A DNA stretch of 64,000 bases from Flagellimonas onchidii (GTDB lineage Bacteria; Bacteroidota; Bacteroidia; Flavobacteriales; Flavobacteriaceae): the NCBI RefSeq assembly GCF_004804315.1, contig NZ_SRXX01000001.1, forward strand, positions 62,001 to 126,000, given 5' to 3'. The notes below the pieces were generated by a model. That model searched no databases. It saw only the letters and a list, made by a program, of their open reading frames with translations, and had not been told where the DNA came from. The translations under genes were made by a program, and so were the position numbers. This document shows, piece after piece, positions 53,449-63,947 of this stretch (position 1 is its first letter; every line of letters begins with the position of its first letter).

Positions 53449-54924
53449 TTAATACGCTTTAGCAAACAATACTCTTTGTGCAGAAGGTTTACCCGTGACC
53501 ATACAACTCCCCACTTCTTTCTCCCCGTAAAAAGGAATGCATCGGATAGTAGCTTTGGTTTCTTCCTTTATCTTGTCCTCGGTTTCAGAAGTTCCATCCC
53601 AATGGGCAGAAACGAACCCGCCTTTTTCCATGATAACATTCTTGAACTCCTCGTAACTATCCACTTCAGTAATATGCTCCTCTCTATAGTCAACAGCTTT
53701 TCTGTAAATGTTCTCTTGGATCTCATCCAATAACGAAATGATTTTGGATACAATCTCTTCCGCTTGTACCGATTCTTTCTGCAAAGTATCCCTTCGTGCA
53801 ACTTCGTATGTACCATTTTCCAAGTCACGTTGCCCTACCGCCAAACGTACGGGAACTCCTTTTAGTTCATATTCATTGAACTTAAAACCAGGTTTATGTG
53901 TATCTCGTTTGTCGTATTTAACTGAAATTCCTTTGGCTCGCAGCTCTTTAACCAAGGGTTCTACTTTTTCCGATATAGCATCTAGTTGCTCCAGCCCCTT
54001 GTAAATTGGAACTATTACCACTTGAATAGGAGCCAATCTAGGTGGAAGCACCAATCCATTATCATCGCTATGTGTCATGACCAACGCACCCATCAATCGA
54101 GTCGAAACCCCCCACGAAGTTGCCCAAACATGCTCTTGCTTTCCTTCTTTATTGGCAAATTTCACATCAAAGGCTTTGGCGAAATTCTGCCCCAAGAAAT
54201 GTGAGGTTCCGGCCTGAAGTGCTTTTCCGTCCTGCATTAAGGCCTCAATACAATAGGTCTCCTCGGCGCCTGCAAACCGCTCACTTTCTGTTTTGGTTCC
54301 TTTGATTACGGGTACACCCATATAATTTTCAACAAAATCAGCATAAACATGCATCATCTGTTCGGCTTCTTCCAAAGCTTCTTGTTTTGTGGCATGGGCC
54401 GTGTGCCCTTCTTGCCACAAAAACTCTGCAGTACGCAAAAATAGCCGTGTACGCATCTCCCAGCGCACTACATTGGCCCATTGGTTCACCAGTATGGGCA
54501 AATCACGATAGGATTGAATCCATTTTCTATAGGTATCCCAAATAATTGTTTCAGAAGTTGGCCTAACTATTAATTCTTCCTCCAATTTAGCTTCCTCATC
54601 CACAATGATGCCGCTACCATCTTCGGCATTTTTCAAACGATAATGTGTAACAACAGCACATTCTTTAGCAAACCCCTCAACATGACTGGCCTCTTTGCTC
54701 AAATAAGATTTTGGGATAAAAAGCGGAAAATAAGCATTCTCGTGACCTGTTTCCTTAAACATTTTATCTAACTGAGCTTGCATTTTTTCCCATACGGCAA
54801 ATCCATAAGGTTTTATCACCATACAACCCCTTACACCAGAGCTTTCGGCTAAATCAGCCTTGACAACAAGTTCATTATACCATTTGGAATAATCCTCGCT
54901 TCGACTTGTTAAATTTTTACCCAT
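53449..54924 (-). CDS. proS: Prolyl-tRNA synthetase (archaeal/eukaryotic-like type)
   Basis: 491 residues, class II synthetase. The N terminus ([40 protein letters not shown]), motif 2/3 regions ([37 protein letters not shown]), and C-terminal anticodon-binding part ending in a ProS-specific zinc-like domain ([19 protein letters not shown]) with final tyrosine are those of the short ProS type 3, without the editing insertion of E. coli ProS. It charges tRNA-Pro in the cytoplasm. The plus-strand lipoprotein gene starts 96 bp from its 5' end. Confidence 0.97.
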   Translation of the reverse strand: MGKNLTSRSEDYSKWYNELVVKADLAESSGVRGCMVIKPYGFAVWEKMQAQLDKMFKETGHENAYFPLFIPKSYLSKEASHVEGFAKECAVVTHYRLKNAEDGSGIIVDEEAKLEEELIVRPTSETIIWDTYRKWIQSYRDLPILVNQWANVVRWEMRTRLFLRTAEFLWQEGHTAHATKQEALEEAEQMMHVYADFVENYMGVPVIKGTKTESERFAGAEETYCIEALMQDGKALQAGTSHFLGQNFAKAFDVKFANKEGKQEHVWATSWGVSTRLMGALVMTHSDDNGLVLPPRLAPIQVVIVPIYKGLEQLDAISEKVEPLVKELRAKGISVKYDKRDTHKPGFKFNEYELKGVPVRLAVGQRDLENGTYEVARRDTLQKESVQAEEIVSKIISLLDEIQENIYRKAVDYREEHITEVDSYEEFKNVIMEKGGFVSAHWDGTSETEDKIKEETKATIRCIPFYGEKEVGSCMVTGKPSAQRVLFAKAY

Positions 54925-55019
54925 CTATAGTAGTTTGGCACAAAACTTGTGACTTTATTAACGAAAATAGTTGGGCAAAACTAACTATTTTTAGTATGTT
55001 CAACAATAAAAATTGCAAG

Positions 55020-56348
55020 ATGACAAAGTCTATACCCCGTCCAAAAAACCAAATCATCGCCATATCCATTATGGCCGTTCTCATATTAACTTCCTGTGGT
55101 TCATACCAACAAGCTTCATACTACGATGACGATGGAATTTATTCGAGCAGTAATCGCGTTGTAAACGTTGAAAAGAAATCAGCTGAAGCAGTTAGGGCGG
55201 AAAAGCAAGAAAGTAATTTGTATGGAGAATATTTCGGACAAAAAGCAGATCAGTATGGGGAGATTTTAGAAGATGAAATCTTCACTGATATTGATGGCTA
55301 TAGCAGCGGTATCGAAAATGATACTATCCCATTGGGAGAACAGACAAATTATTTTGCTAATAATAATACCTATAACGGAAACCCTGGATGGGGCGATAAT
55401 CCTACCAGTGTCTCTATAAACGTCTACGATAATAGCTGGGCCTGGGGTGGTCTAGGCTGGGGATGGAATGATCCGTGGCTATGGAACGGTTACGGCTGGG
55501 GTGGATACTGGGGATGGAACAATCCTTGGAGATGGAACCGTTGGGGATGGGGCAACTACGGTTGGGGATGGGATCCCTACTGGGGCTATGCCGGTGTTGG
55601 TTTCGGCTGGGGTGGTTATTATGGATCTGGCTGGGGAAGACCTTATTACAATAGAGGTTACTACAACAGAGGATACGCCTATAATAGGGGCAGAAGAGGG
55701 TATGCCAGCAATAGAACTGCCACATCACTCCGAGGAAGATCTAACTTAGCATCAAGGACAAGTGGGTATTCATCAAGATATAGAACCAATAGCGGACGTT
55801 CCAACGTTAGTCGTAGCTCAGCAGCTTCAAGAACAGCCAGAAGCTACAGAAGTGGAACTACAGCACGAAGAAGTGTGAGCGCTGATGCCATTACCCGAAA
55901 TAGAAACTATAGATCCAGTAGAAGCACCAGAACAGCTCCAAATTACAATCGAAGCTCAAGAACGTATAGGTCTTATGGCACTTCGCCATCCACCAGAAGT
56001 AGTGGCACATACAGAAGAGGGACATCCCAAAGCAGAAGTTCCAACATTTACCGAACTCCGAGAAGTTCTAGGAGCTATCAATCTTCTGGGAGAACAGCAC
56101 CGCGAAGTAGTGGTTACAGCAGGTCTTCAAGTCCTAGCAGAAACTCAGGAAGCTACAGAAGTTCGGGCAACTCTAGAAGTTACAGAAGTTCCGGAGGTAA
56201 TTCGTCAAGAAGCTATCGAAGCTCTGGTAGCAGCTCCAGAAGTTATAGAAGTTCTGGCGGAAGCAGCAGAAGCTTTAGCAGAAGCTCGGGAAGCGGTAGA
56301 AGTTCCGGTGCTGTAAGATCATCGGCAAGAAGTGGTCGAAGACAATAA
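55020..56348 (+). CDS. Gly/Trp-rich then Arg/Ser-rich lipoprotein
   Basis: 442 residues from ATG 55020 (ATG 54996 is an alternative; an ATG at 54906 overlaps proS). Lipobox in VLILTSCGSYQQ. Residues ~25-115 are acidic; ~120-220 is a low-complexity Trp/Gly/Tyr/Asn tract (WGGLGWGWNDPWLWNGYGWG, WRWNRWGWGNYGWGWDP); ~220-442 is almost only Arg, Ser, Gly, Tyr, Thr (SSRSYRSSGGSSRSFSRSSG) and strongly basic. Such proteins are found in Flavobacteriia next to FadL-like genes, as here. The charge pattern suggests an envelope or matrix polymer-binding role; no enzyme motif is present. Confidence 0.85.
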   Translation: MTKSIPRPKNQIIAISIMAVLILTSCGSYQQASYYDDDGIYSSSNRVVNVEKKSAEAVRAEKQESNLYGEYFGQKADQYGEILEDEIFTDIDGYSSGIENDTIPLGEQTNYFANNNTYNGNPGWGDNPTSVSINVYDNSWAWGGLGWGWNDPWLWNGYGWGGYWGWNNPWRWNRWGWGNYGWGWDPYWGYAGVGFGWGGYYGSGWGRPYYNRGYYNRGYAYNRGRRGYASNRTATSLRGRSNLASRTSGYSSRYRTNSGRSNVSRSSAASRTARSYRSGTTARRSVSADAITRNRNYRSSRSTRTAPNYNRSSRTYRSYGTSPSTRSSGTYRRGTSQSRSSNIYRTPRSSRSYQSSGRTAPRSSGYSRSSSPSRNSGSYRSSGNSRSYRSSGGNSSRSYRSSGSSSRSYRSSGGSSRSFSRSSGSGRSSGAVRSSARSGRRQ

Positions 56349-56387
56349 AATTTCACACTGTTTTATTTAAAAACTAAATAGCTTAAA

Positions 56388-57887
56388 ATGAAAAGGATTT
56401 CAACTTTCATCATGGTATTGGTATGTGCTTTTGCAAGCGCCCAAAATATCAATGATGTTTTGCGACACAGTCAAGAAAACATAATAGGTACGGCTAGGTT
56501 TCAGTCTATGGGAGGTGCCTTCGGGGCCCTAGGCGGTGATTTATCCTCATTAAATGTAAATCCGGCTGGTTCGGCAGTTTTCAACCATAGCGAACTTACT
56601 ATCACCGGTTCGCACTACAATAGAGAAAATGATGCGCTTTTCGGAAGAAACACCAGAAGTACGGACATGAATTCGACAGAATTAAACCAGGTTGGTGGTG
56701 TTTTTGTTTTCAAATCACAGGATAATCCTTGGAAAAAGCTTGCACTATCTTTTAATTATGATCTTGCACGAAACTTTGACAATGAATTTGTGGCTTCTGG
56801 CTCTACTACGCAAGGTATTGACAACTACTTTTTAGCATTTGCTCAAGGTGAATCCCTGAATAATTTAAGGGTACAGCAAAACGAGACCATTGCTGACGCT
56901 TACCTAAATATAGGAGCAGACCTAGGCTTTGGCGCACAACAGGGCTTTTTAGGTTTTCAATCGGGACTTATTGAACCTACAGAAGACGACCCGGATAATA
57001 CCTCCTATTTTTCCAATGCGGAATACAGCAGTGTTAACCAGAACTACGTTCAGAGGACTACAGGCTACAACAGCAAGTTTACTGTTAACTTTGCTGGACA
57101 GTACGAAGAGAACCTCTACCTAGGAGCTTCTTTGAATTTCCACTCTGTAGTCTATGATAAATTGACTCTATTGGATGAGGATGGGTATGATGCCAGTTCC
57201 TCCGTTCAGTTGACCACTTTCGACAATTTCTTACATACAGAAGGGTATGGTTTTTCATTCAGCGCTGGAGCCATTGCCAAATTAAACGATAATATCCGGG
57301 TGGGTGGTAGTTATCAATCCCCTACTTGGTATGAGTTTACAGATGACATATCCCAACGCATTAATTCCACATTGGCTGAACCGGATATCAATCAAATTGA
57401 TTTTGGCCTTGTCAACTTATATGAGGAATACCGAATTAAAGTCCCTTCCAAACTAACCGGAAGTGTTGCTGTTGTATTTGGAAAAGATGGATTACTGAGC
57501 TTTGATTATGGCTATCAAGATATGTCAAAAGCTAAACTACGCCCGACTACGGACCCAAACTTCAACTCCGAAAATGATTTTATTTCGGAACAGTTAGGTG
57601 TGGTAAGCACGTATCGTTTAGGAGGCGAACTTCGTATTGATGAAGTAAGTCTGAGAGGTGGATATCGATACGAACAAAGTCCTTATGAGAATGGGGACAT
57701 CATTGGCGACCTTACTGGTTATTCTGGTGGTGTAGGATACAATTTTGGAGGAAGTAGATTAGATTTGGCCTTTAGCAGAACAGAAAGAGATGTAAATACC
57801 CTGCTCTTTGATTCTGGAATCAACAGTACGGCATCTGTTAATAGCATCAATACCAACATTACTTTAGGATATACCCTAAAATTCTAA
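56388..57887 (+). CDS. FadL/OmpP1-like outer-membrane transport protein
   Basis: 499 residues with a signal peptide (LVCAFASAQNINDVLRHSQE). The start of the mature part, TARFQSMGGAFGALGGDLSS then LNVNPAGSAVFN, is the FadL/OmpP1/TodX signature found in Bacteroidota, and the rest alternates as barrel strands ending in an aromatic residue (NTNITLGYTLKF). FadL proteins carry hydrophobic compounds across the outer membrane. It starts 39 bp after the Arg/Ser-rich lipoprotein gene and is probably co-transcribed with it. The substrate is unknown. Confidence 0.88.
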   Translation: MKRISTFIMVLVCAFASAQNINDVLRHSQENIIGTARFQSMGGAFGALGGDLSSLNVNPAGSAVFNHSELTITGSHYNRENDALFGRNTRSTDMNSTELNQVGGVFVFKSQDNPWKKLALSFNYDLARNFDNEFVASGSTTQGIDNYFLAFAQGESLNNLRVQQNETIADAYLNIGADLGFGAQQGFLGFQSGLIEPTEDDPDNTSYFSNAEYSSVNQNYVQRTTGYNSKFTVNFAGQYEENLYLGASLNFHSVVYDKLTLLDEDGYDASSSVQLTTFDNFLHTEGYGFSFSAGAIAKLNDNIRVGGSYQSPTWYEFTDDISQRINSTLAEPDINQIDFGLVNLYEEYRIKVPSKLTGSVAVVFGKDGLLSFDYGYQDMSKAKLRPTTDPNFNSENDFISEQLGVVSTYRLGGELRIDEVSLRGGYRYEQSPYENGDIIGDLTGYSGGVGYNFGGSRLDLAFSRTERDVNTLLFDSGINSTASVNSINTNITLGYTLKF

Positions 57888-57917
57888 ATACAATAATATA
57901 ATTTGAATATTAGCCTG

Positions 57918-57950
57918 AAAGGGGTCGGATTTCACATCCGGCCTTTTTTT
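57918..57950. terminator. Terminator between convergent genes
   Basis: GGTCGGAT and ATCCGGCC (one G-U pair) around TTCAC, followed by seven T's; ends the FadL-like gene and touches the 3' end of the convergent T9SS gene. Confidence 0.85.
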
Positions 57951-59412
57951 ATCGCACTAGGGAAAAGTGACGTCTAACCGATTGCGCCACTAAAACACCA
58001 CTGTTATCTCTTTCATAATCCAGTCTAAACCAATAATCAGAGGAAGGCAGGTCCCTTCCATTAAAAGTGCCATCCCAAGCGCTACCGGGACCTAACTGTT
58101 TTAGCAGCTTACCATAACGATCAAAAATAAACACAACAGGATTTGCTAATTGTTCAATTCCCAACACATTCCAATTATCATATATCCCATCACCGTTGGG
58201 TGTAAAAAATTTAGGATATCCGACTACCAAAAATTGCTGGTCTATAGTGCCACATCCATTTTTATCATTAACAGTTACCGTATTCGTTCCAGGAGGCACA
58301 TCCAAAAAAATTGGGTCATCTTGAAATTCTCCTCCATTTAGTGAGTACTCGTAATCCCCTCCACCAATTGGAATAAACTCAACATTATAAGGGTCACTTT
58401 GATTGTTCACATCTATATCATCCAACACCTGAACATCGATTTCCGGTTCACCGAAAAATGTAATGAGAATCCCTCCAGGATCAATTACTCTAGGAGGCGT
58501 CCCAGAAGCGGTAGTAATTTCCACAAAATAACGGCCCGAATTTGGACTTGTAACCACCAATTCCGCACCAAAAGGCCCTGTCCCCGATAATGTCGCATCA
58601 ATAACCCCGTCATCTTCATAATCAACGGTCCATTCCACGTTGGCAATATCGTTTCCTGCAGGGGAATTCAAAGCGCTCAAGGTTATATCGGGATCACCTT
58701 CACAAGCAATAATATCCAATCCTAAAAACTCATCCCTTAGCGTACAATCCAAGGCAGTATTTTGGTCCGCATCTACAGAAGACCCAGTAAACCTAATACT
58801 ATACGGCTCAGGATCTCCATTAAAATTGGTGTTGTAGTTATTTATAAATAAATAATAAATCTCACCGGCGGTTACATCCAACCATTCATCATAAGTGTTT
58901 TGGCTCCCTACAACAAAAGGTGCCCCAACCCTATCATCTACAGGATTGACACCTATTCCGGTGGCGTTGGTGTCGTTCACTTCATAATTACAGCGAATCG
59001 GCTGTGCAGATCCGTTTCCAACAAGGGTACAAAAGTTCTGTCCAGAAGTTTGATCAAAAGGACCATAAAGAGCAAAATCTAATTCCGAAGTGACTATTCC
59101 GTTCATAACAACAGGCAATGCTTGGATATCGAAACCTATTTGCCCATCGGTTCCAGCCCTAAAAACATACCAAGAAGTGTTATTTTCAATATTTGCAGAG
59201 GCTACACTACCTTTTTCCAAACAACCAGATTGCGTGATCACATCCGGGTCAAAGTCATCAATATCACCACTACCGTCTGTATTTGACGATATAATCATGT
59301 CTGCACAAACAGGAATTGCTGTCCTACAATCAGGAGAATTAGGGGAAATTTGGGCGCATATCGAAAGAGGCATTAAGACTAAACACCATATAGCGCAAAA
59401 TAGAGCTCTCAT
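57949..59412 (-). CDS. T9SS type-B sorted secreted protein
   Basis: 487 residues, signal peptide (LVLMPLSICAQISPNSPDCR). A beta-sandwich domain carries the conserved start CRTAIPVCADMIIS and NNTSWYVFRAGTDGQIGFDI; an Ig/PKD-like domain follows (DPDITLSALNSPAGNDIANV); the C terminus is the gliding-motility/T9SS type B domain (PKFFTPNGDGIYDNWNVLGI, VFIFDRYGKLLKQL, WDGTFNGRDLPSSDYWFRL). It should be exported through the type IX system to the cell surface. Closely related to the neighbour at 59526. Confidence 0.93.
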   Translation of the reverse strand: MRALFCAIWCLVLMPLSICAQISPNSPDCRTAIPVCADMIISSNTDGSGDIDDFDPDVITQSGCLEKGSVASANIENNTSWYVFRAGTDGQIGFDIQALPVVMNGIVTSELDFALYGPFDQTSGQNFCTLVGNGSAQPIRCNYEVNDTNATGIGVNPVDDRVGAPFVVGSQNTYDEWLDVTAGEIYYLFINNYNTNFNGDPEPYSIRFTGSSVDADQNTALDCTLRDEFLGLDIIACEGDPDITLSALNSPAGNDIANVEWTVDYEDDGVIDATLSGTGPFGAELVVTSPNSGRYFVEITTASGTPPRVIDPGGILITFFGEPEIDVQVLDDIDVNNQSDPYNVEFIPIGGGDYEYSLNGGEFQDDPIFLDVPPGTNTVTVNDKNGCGTIDQQFLVVGYPKFFTPNGDGIYDNWNVLGIEQLANPVVFIFDRYGKLLKQLGPGSAWDGTFNGRDLPSSDYWFRLDYERDNSGVLVAQSVRRHFSLVR

Positions 59413-59525
59413 AGAATTTTGGGGCTAAAGGTTATTCTACAATAACTTTTATAACTCCCAAATATCCTTCTTTAGTATTTTTTATCGGAAAAATTATACA
59501 GTTAATCGACAAAATGCATCATTTG

Positions 59526-61325
59526 CTATCGTCTAAGTGAGAAATGGCTCTGAAGATATTTGGCGTAAACCCGATTTCCATCATTATCCAAATAGGACAG
59601 TTTAAACCAATAATCGGTAGATGGCAATGGTCTTCCATTAAAATTACCATCCCATCCAGGGCTGAATTCGGTCATCTGGGCAATTAACTTTCCGTAGCGG
59701 TCATATATGGTAACTATTGGGGAACTCAATTCGGAAAGTCCATCGATATGCCAAGATTCATTAAGCACATCGCCATTGGGTGAGAAAATCGGCGAAAACC
59801 CAACAACAACAATATTTTCGGTAACCTCTCCACATCCAAACAGGTCACGCATGGTTACGGTATGCATCCCTCCAGAAACATCTGCGAAGCTATTGCTAGA
59901 TTGATACGCACCGTCATCGAGACGGTACTCAAAATCACCATCTAAATCGGTCAAGATTGTCACCTTACTATTCGCTTGAAAATCTTCAATTTCAACATCA
60001 GTGATGGTGGGTAGCTGAGACATATTTACCTGAACGGTTCTACTTGCTTCACAATGCAAGGCACCAACCGAATTAGTTGCAGTCAAGGTGTATTCCCCTG
60101 CCTCTGTTACACTGATGTTCGGTGTAACTTCACCAGTATTCCACGCATAAGTATATGCAGGATTGGGCATGGTTTCACCTATAACAATTCCCGCAGAGTT
60201 TTCACAAAGTGTCACTTCTTCGTCAAAGCTTAGTTCTGGCGAGACAACGGCATTGATACTAAAGTTTTGCGACGCATCAAAGCAATCTGGATTGGTCAAA
60301 GAGTATGTTCGCACAAAAATATCTTCCTGTCCAGGACTCTTTGAAAATTGTTTCGATATTGGATTTGCACCAGAAATAGCATCAGCCAGTGAAAGATGAT
60401 AACTTACCATGAATATGCTCGCGTCCTGGATTCCCAAGGCTTCGCTATCTTTTGTGCTTAAGTCAAAAATGTTGGAAGAATAGCAAAACAATTCATCGGA
60501 AACAGCATTGGTGACAGGTATTGGGTTAAAAACAACTTGTACGTCACTTATAATATTTCCAGTCGGTGTATTTACAACAACTCGGTATTGGGCAGAGGTT
60601 GACACATTTAATGTCGAATTTGTTTCTCCCGAAATCAGTTGAAAACCACTTCCTGTATCGCTATACCACTCATATGATGTAGCACCAGTGGTAGTAGCGT
60701 CTAGATTTATGGAATCACCTTCACATGCCGCTACTGGCGCACCCAAAAGATTGTTTATAATGGAACAATCCAACGCATCAGTGGGATTGGTCGTAAAGAT
60801 GTTCCCAGTAAACTGGATGGAAAACCCTGAATTAACATTGCTGAAATTATTGATGAGCAGGTAATAATCCTCGCCTGCATTTACCTGTAGCCAATCCTCG
60901 TAATGTACAGAACTTGAATCTCCAGTTGGGTCCTCTCCCACTCCGACAAACGATTTGTTATCGCTATTATCAAAGAAGTTACAGCGAATTGGATCTCCCA
61001 AATTAGTACAATCGCTTGCTCTATAAAGCGCAAAATCCCAATCCTCACTACTATCATGTCCGATATTGAACCCAAGCTCACCCGACGCACTGGTTCTAAA
61101 TCGATACCAAACCGAATTGGATTCAATGTATCCAGTTGTTGTCCGCTCTAGACATCCGCTTGAAGCAGCACCGTTGAAGTCATCAATGCCAAAGCCATTC
61201 GACCCACCATTGACCGGTGTATTATTACAAATGGGCACAGCGGTTGTGCAGTCAGGAGTGACCTGTGAATAGGACAAGTGACTGAACAGCATTAAAACTA
61301 TGGTTCTTATAACCTGTTTAACCAT
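59526..61325 (-). CDS. T9SS type-B sorted secreted protein with extra Ig-like domains
   Basis: 599 residues, signal peptide (LMLFSHLSYSQVTPDCTTAV). The N-terminal domain (PICNNTPVNGG, SNSVWYRFRTSASGELGFNI, SDCTNLGDPIRCNF) matches that of the 57949 gene; then Ig-like/PKD domains (GATSYEWYSDTGSGFQLISG, PAYTYAWNTGEVTPNISVTE) and the same type B sorting domain (SPIFSPNGDVLNESWHIDGL, VTIYDRYGKLIAQM, WDGNFNGRPLPSTDYWFKL). Tandem paralogues, probably surface or adhesion proteins. About 110 residues longer than its neighbour owing to the added domains. Confidence 0.93.
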   Translation of the reverse strand: MVKQVIRTIVLMLFSHLSYSQVTPDCTTAVPICNNTPVNGGSNGFGIDDFNGAASSGCLERTTTGYIESNSVWYRFRTSASGELGFNIGHDSSEDWDFALYRASDCTNLGDPIRCNFFDNSDNKSFVGVGEDPTGDSSSVHYEDWLQVNAGEDYYLLINNFSNVNSGFSIQFTGNIFTTNPTDALDCSIINNLLGAPVAACEGDSINLDATTTGATSYEWYSDTGSGFQLISGETNSTLNVSTSAQYRVVVNTPTGNIISDVQVVFNPIPVTNAVSDELFCYSSNIFDLSTKDSEALGIQDASIFMVSYHLSLADAISGANPISKQFSKSPGQEDIFVRTYSLTNPDCFDASQNFSINAVVSPELSFDEEVTLCENSAGIVIGETMPNPAYTYAWNTGEVTPNISVTEAGEYTLTATNSVGALHCEASRTVQVNMSQLPTITDVEIEDFQANSKVTILTDLDGDFEYRLDDGAYQSSNSFADVSGGMHTVTMRDLFGCGEVTENIVVVGFSPIFSPNGDVLNESWHIDGLSELSSPIVTIYDRYGKLIAQMTEFSPGWDGNFNGRPLPSTDYWFKLSYLDNDGNRVYAKYLQSHFSLRR

Positions 61326-61458
61326 AAACTCTTGTAGGTTTGGGCATTATAAAAGTAAAACGGCTCTCCCCTTAACAATAATTTATGTTGTCAAAGTCTT
61401 GATACCAGATGTTAAATAGTACATTAATGTATATCTTTGCATCCTTGAAGAAACAGCA

Positions 61459-62139
61459 ATGAAAGTAGAGCAGGCTTTGGAAGAACAGTATGAGGAAAGA
61501 GGTGACGATCACGTTGGCTCTTCTACGGAAACCCCACTTAGGGAGGACGCTTTTGTATTGAGCGATGAAGAAAAAATCGACAGGATACAAAATAGTGTTC
61601 GCGAAATTATGTTGACATTGGGTCTTGACCTTGATGATGATAGCTTGAACGGAACCCCAAAACGTGTTGCAAAAATGTTCGTAAAGGAGATTTTTGGCGG
61701 CCTACACCCAAAACGCAAGCCAAAACCCTCGACATTTCAAAATAAATACAAATATGGTGAAATGCTTGTTGAAAAGAACATAACGGTTTATTCAACTTGC
61801 GAGCACCACCTATTGCCTATCGTTGGAAGAGCGCACATTGCCTATATTTCTAGCGGAAGTGTCATTGGATTATCCAAAATGAACCGAATAGTTGATTACT
61901 ACGCCAAACGTCCACAGGTGCAAGAGCGATTGAACATCCAAATTGTAAAGGAACTTCAAAAAGCTTTGGGAACCGAAGATGTTGCCTGCGTTATCGATGC
62001 AAAACATCTCTGCGTAAATTCAAGAGGAATCCGTGATGTGGACAGTAGTACTGTTACCGCAGAATATGGTGGTAAATTCAAGGAAGAAGCTGTTCGAAGG
62101 GAATTTTTAGACTACATCAATCTAGAAACCGAGTTTTAA
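61459..62139 (+). CDS. folE: GTP cyclohydrolase I
   Basis: 226 residues. [20 protein letters not shown], the zinc-binding cysteine and histidine in [38 protein letters not shown] and [20 protein letters not shown] (second cysteine) define FolE. It converts GTP to dihydroneopterin triphosphate, the first step towards folate. It is followed after 14 bp by cysS, so the two are likely one transcript. Confidence 0.96.
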   Translation: MKVEQALEEQYEERGDDHVGSSTETPLREDAFVLSDEEKIDRIQNSVREIMLTLGLDLDDDSLNGTPKRVAKMFVKEIFGGLHPKRKPKPSTFQNKYKYGEMLVEKNITVYSTCEHHLLPIVGRAHIAYISSGSVIGLSKMNRIVDYYAKRPQVQERLNIQIVKELQKALGTEDVACVIDAKHLCVNSRGIRDVDSSTVTAEYGGKFKEEAVRREFLDYINLETEF

Positions 62140-62153
62140 CCCTAAGTTTTTCA

Positions 62154-63635
62154 ATGCAACTTTATAAAACCAACACCTTAAGAGTACACAATTCACTTAC
62201 TGGTAAAAAAGAGGTTTTTAAACCCATTAATGAAGGCCATATTGGCATGTATGTATGCGGACCAACGGTCTACAGCAATGTCCACCTTGGAAACTGTCGT
62301 ACGTTCATGTCTTTTGATATGATTTTCCGCTATTTCAAACATTTAGGGTATAAGGTGCGCTATGTCCGAAACATTACAGACGCCGGACATTTGGAAAACG
62401 ATGCCGATGAAGGCGAAGATAAAATTGCCAAAAAGGCAAAATTGGAGCAGATTGAACCCATGGAAGTTGTACAGCGGTATACCGTTGATTTTCATGAAAC
62501 CCTGCAAAAATTCAATTTTTTACCTCCAAGTATAGAACCTACGGCCACGGGCCACATTATTGAACAGATAGAGATTATAAAGGAAATCATTGCGAAAGGC
62601 TTTGCCTATGAAGTAAACGGGTCCGTCTACTTTGATGTCCCCAAGTTTAATGAAAATCACGAATATGGTAAATTAAGCGGTAGAAAGCTAGAGGATATGA
62701 TTTCCAACACCCGTGAACTTACCGCACAGGATGAGAAAAAGAGCCCTCAAGATTTTGCCCTATGGAAAAAGGCCGAGGAACAACATATTATGCGTTGGCC
62801 ATCCCCTTGGGGAGATGGTTTCCCAGGGTGGCACTTGGAGTGTACAGCCATGAGCACTAAATATTTGGGAGAGACCTTTGACATACATGGTGGTGGTATG
62901 GACTTAAAATTTCCACACCACGAATGCGAAATAGCACAAGCGGAAGCCGGTTTGGGAAAATCTCCAGTGAATTATTGGATGCATGCCAACATGCTGACCT
63001 TGAACGGTAAAAAGATGTCCAAATCAACGGGCAACAACATTTATCCGTCTGAAATGTTCAGTGGTGAAAATGACATCATGAGTAAACCCTATTCCCCTGC
63101 TGTAGTACGATTTTTTATGATGCAAGCCCACTATACCAGTATTTTGGATCTTAGTGACGATGCGCTTCAAGCTTCTGAAAAAGGGTACCATAAGTTAATG
63201 GATGCTATGGAAAGTGTCGAATCCTTAAAAACAGGCAAAACCTCTGATTTTGATTATAAGGCATGGCAGCAAAAATGCTACGATGCCATGAACGATGATT
63301 TTAATACTCCTATACTGATTGCCCATCTGTTTGATGCTGTAAAACGCATCAATTTGATCAAAGAAGAAAAAGAAAATATTACCGAAGAAGATAAATCCCT
63401 TTTGCAAAACACTCTGAACAATTTTGTCCATGATATTTTGGGGATAGAAAATCAAAAAGCGGCAAAAGATGACAGCAGTGCACTAAATGGCGTGGTGGAA
63501 CTTTTAATAGACCTACGTAACGAGGCTAGAGCCAACAAGGACTTTGCCACTTCGGACAAGATTAGGGACCAACTTACCGCTTTGGGAATACAGCTCAAAG
63601 ATGGAAAGGAAGGAACCACTTTCAGTATCAATTAA
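62154..63635 (+). CDS. cysS: Cysteinyl-tRNA synthetase
   Basis: 493 residues. [20 protein letters not shown] holds the first zinc cysteine and the HIGH motif (as HLGN); [20 protein letters not shown] holds zinc ligands, and [13 protein letters not shown] is the KMSKS loop. Helical C-terminal tail ([20 protein letters not shown]) typical of CysRS. It charges tRNA-Cys. It is co-directional with folE, 14 bp downstream, and with yidD. Confidence 0.97.
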   Translation: MQLYKTNTLRVHNSLTGKKEVFKPINEGHIGMYVCGPTVYSNVHLGNCRTFMSFDMIFRYFKHLGYKVRYVRNITDAGHLENDADEGEDKIAKKAKLEQIEPMEVVQRYTVDFHETLQKFNFLPPSIEPTATGHIIEQIEIIKEIIAKGFAYEVNGSVYFDVPKFNENHEYGKLSGRKLEDMISNTRELTAQDEKKSPQDFALWKKAEEQHIMRWPSPWGDGFPGWHLECTAMSTKYLGETFDIHGGGMDLKFPHHECEIAQAEAGLGKSPVNYWMHANMLTLNGKKMSKSTGNNIYPSEMFSGENDIMSKPYSPAVVRFFMMQAHYTSILDLSDDALQASEKGYHKLMDAMESVESLKTGKTSDFDYKAWQQKCYDAMNDDFNTPILIAHLFDAVKRINLIKEEKENITEEDKSLLQNTLNNFVHDILGIENQKAAKDDSSALNGVVELLIDLRNEARANKDFATSDKIRDQLTALGIQLKDGKEGTTFSIN

Positions 63636-63666
63636 TAATAAAGCAAACAGATTCAGAACTAAGGGA

Positions 63667-63894
63667 ATGGCACTGAAAAAAATTCTTATCGCTCCTTTTG
63701 TTCTAGTGGTCAGGCTTTACCAACTTTTGATTTCACCTCTTACTCCGGCAACATGCCGTTATTCTCCAACTTGTTCGGCTTATACCTTAGAAGCTCTTAA
63801 AAAACATGGCCTTTTTAAAGGGGGTTGGTTATCCCTAAAAAGAATATTTAGTTGCCATCCCTGGGGCGGAAAAGGATATGACCCTGTTCCATAA
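63667..63894 (+). CDS. yidD: Membrane protein insertion efficiency factor YidD
   Basis: 75 residues from ATG 63667 ([20 protein letters not shown]); an upstream in-frame start at 63544 lies inside cys[21 protein letters not shown] and the ending [13 protein letters not shown] are the YidD motif with its conserved cysteines. It aids YidC-dependent membrane insertion. The gene is 31 bp after cysS; this spacing differs from the usual rnpA-yidD-yidC order of many bacteria. Confidence 0.95.
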   Translation: MALKKILIAPFVLVVRLYQLLISPLTPATCRYSPTCSAYTLEALKKHGLFKGGWLSLKRIFSCHPWGGKGYDPVP

Positions 63895-63905
63895 CATGGG
63901 ACTTC

Positions 63906-63947
63906 AGTTATCAGTTATCAGTTATCAGTTATCAGTTATCAGTTATC
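63906..63947. repeat. Tandem repeat, six copies of AGTTATC
   Basis: Six perfect head-to-tail copies of the heptamer AGTTATC follow the yidD stop by 11 bp. Non-coding; a simple slippage-prone repeat that could vary in number between strains. Confidence 0.9.

Noticed and set aside
55885-56316. 143-codon Glu/Val/Pro-rich frame inside the Arg/Ser-rich lipoprotein gene
   Set aside because: Alternative register of a low-complexity repeat (AGA-AGC type codons); no independent evidence of expression. Kept only as a remark in the finding on that gene.
63906-63947. CRISPR-like array
   Set aside because: The unit is 7 bp with no spacers, so it is a simple tandem repeat; no cas genes are present anywhere in the window.
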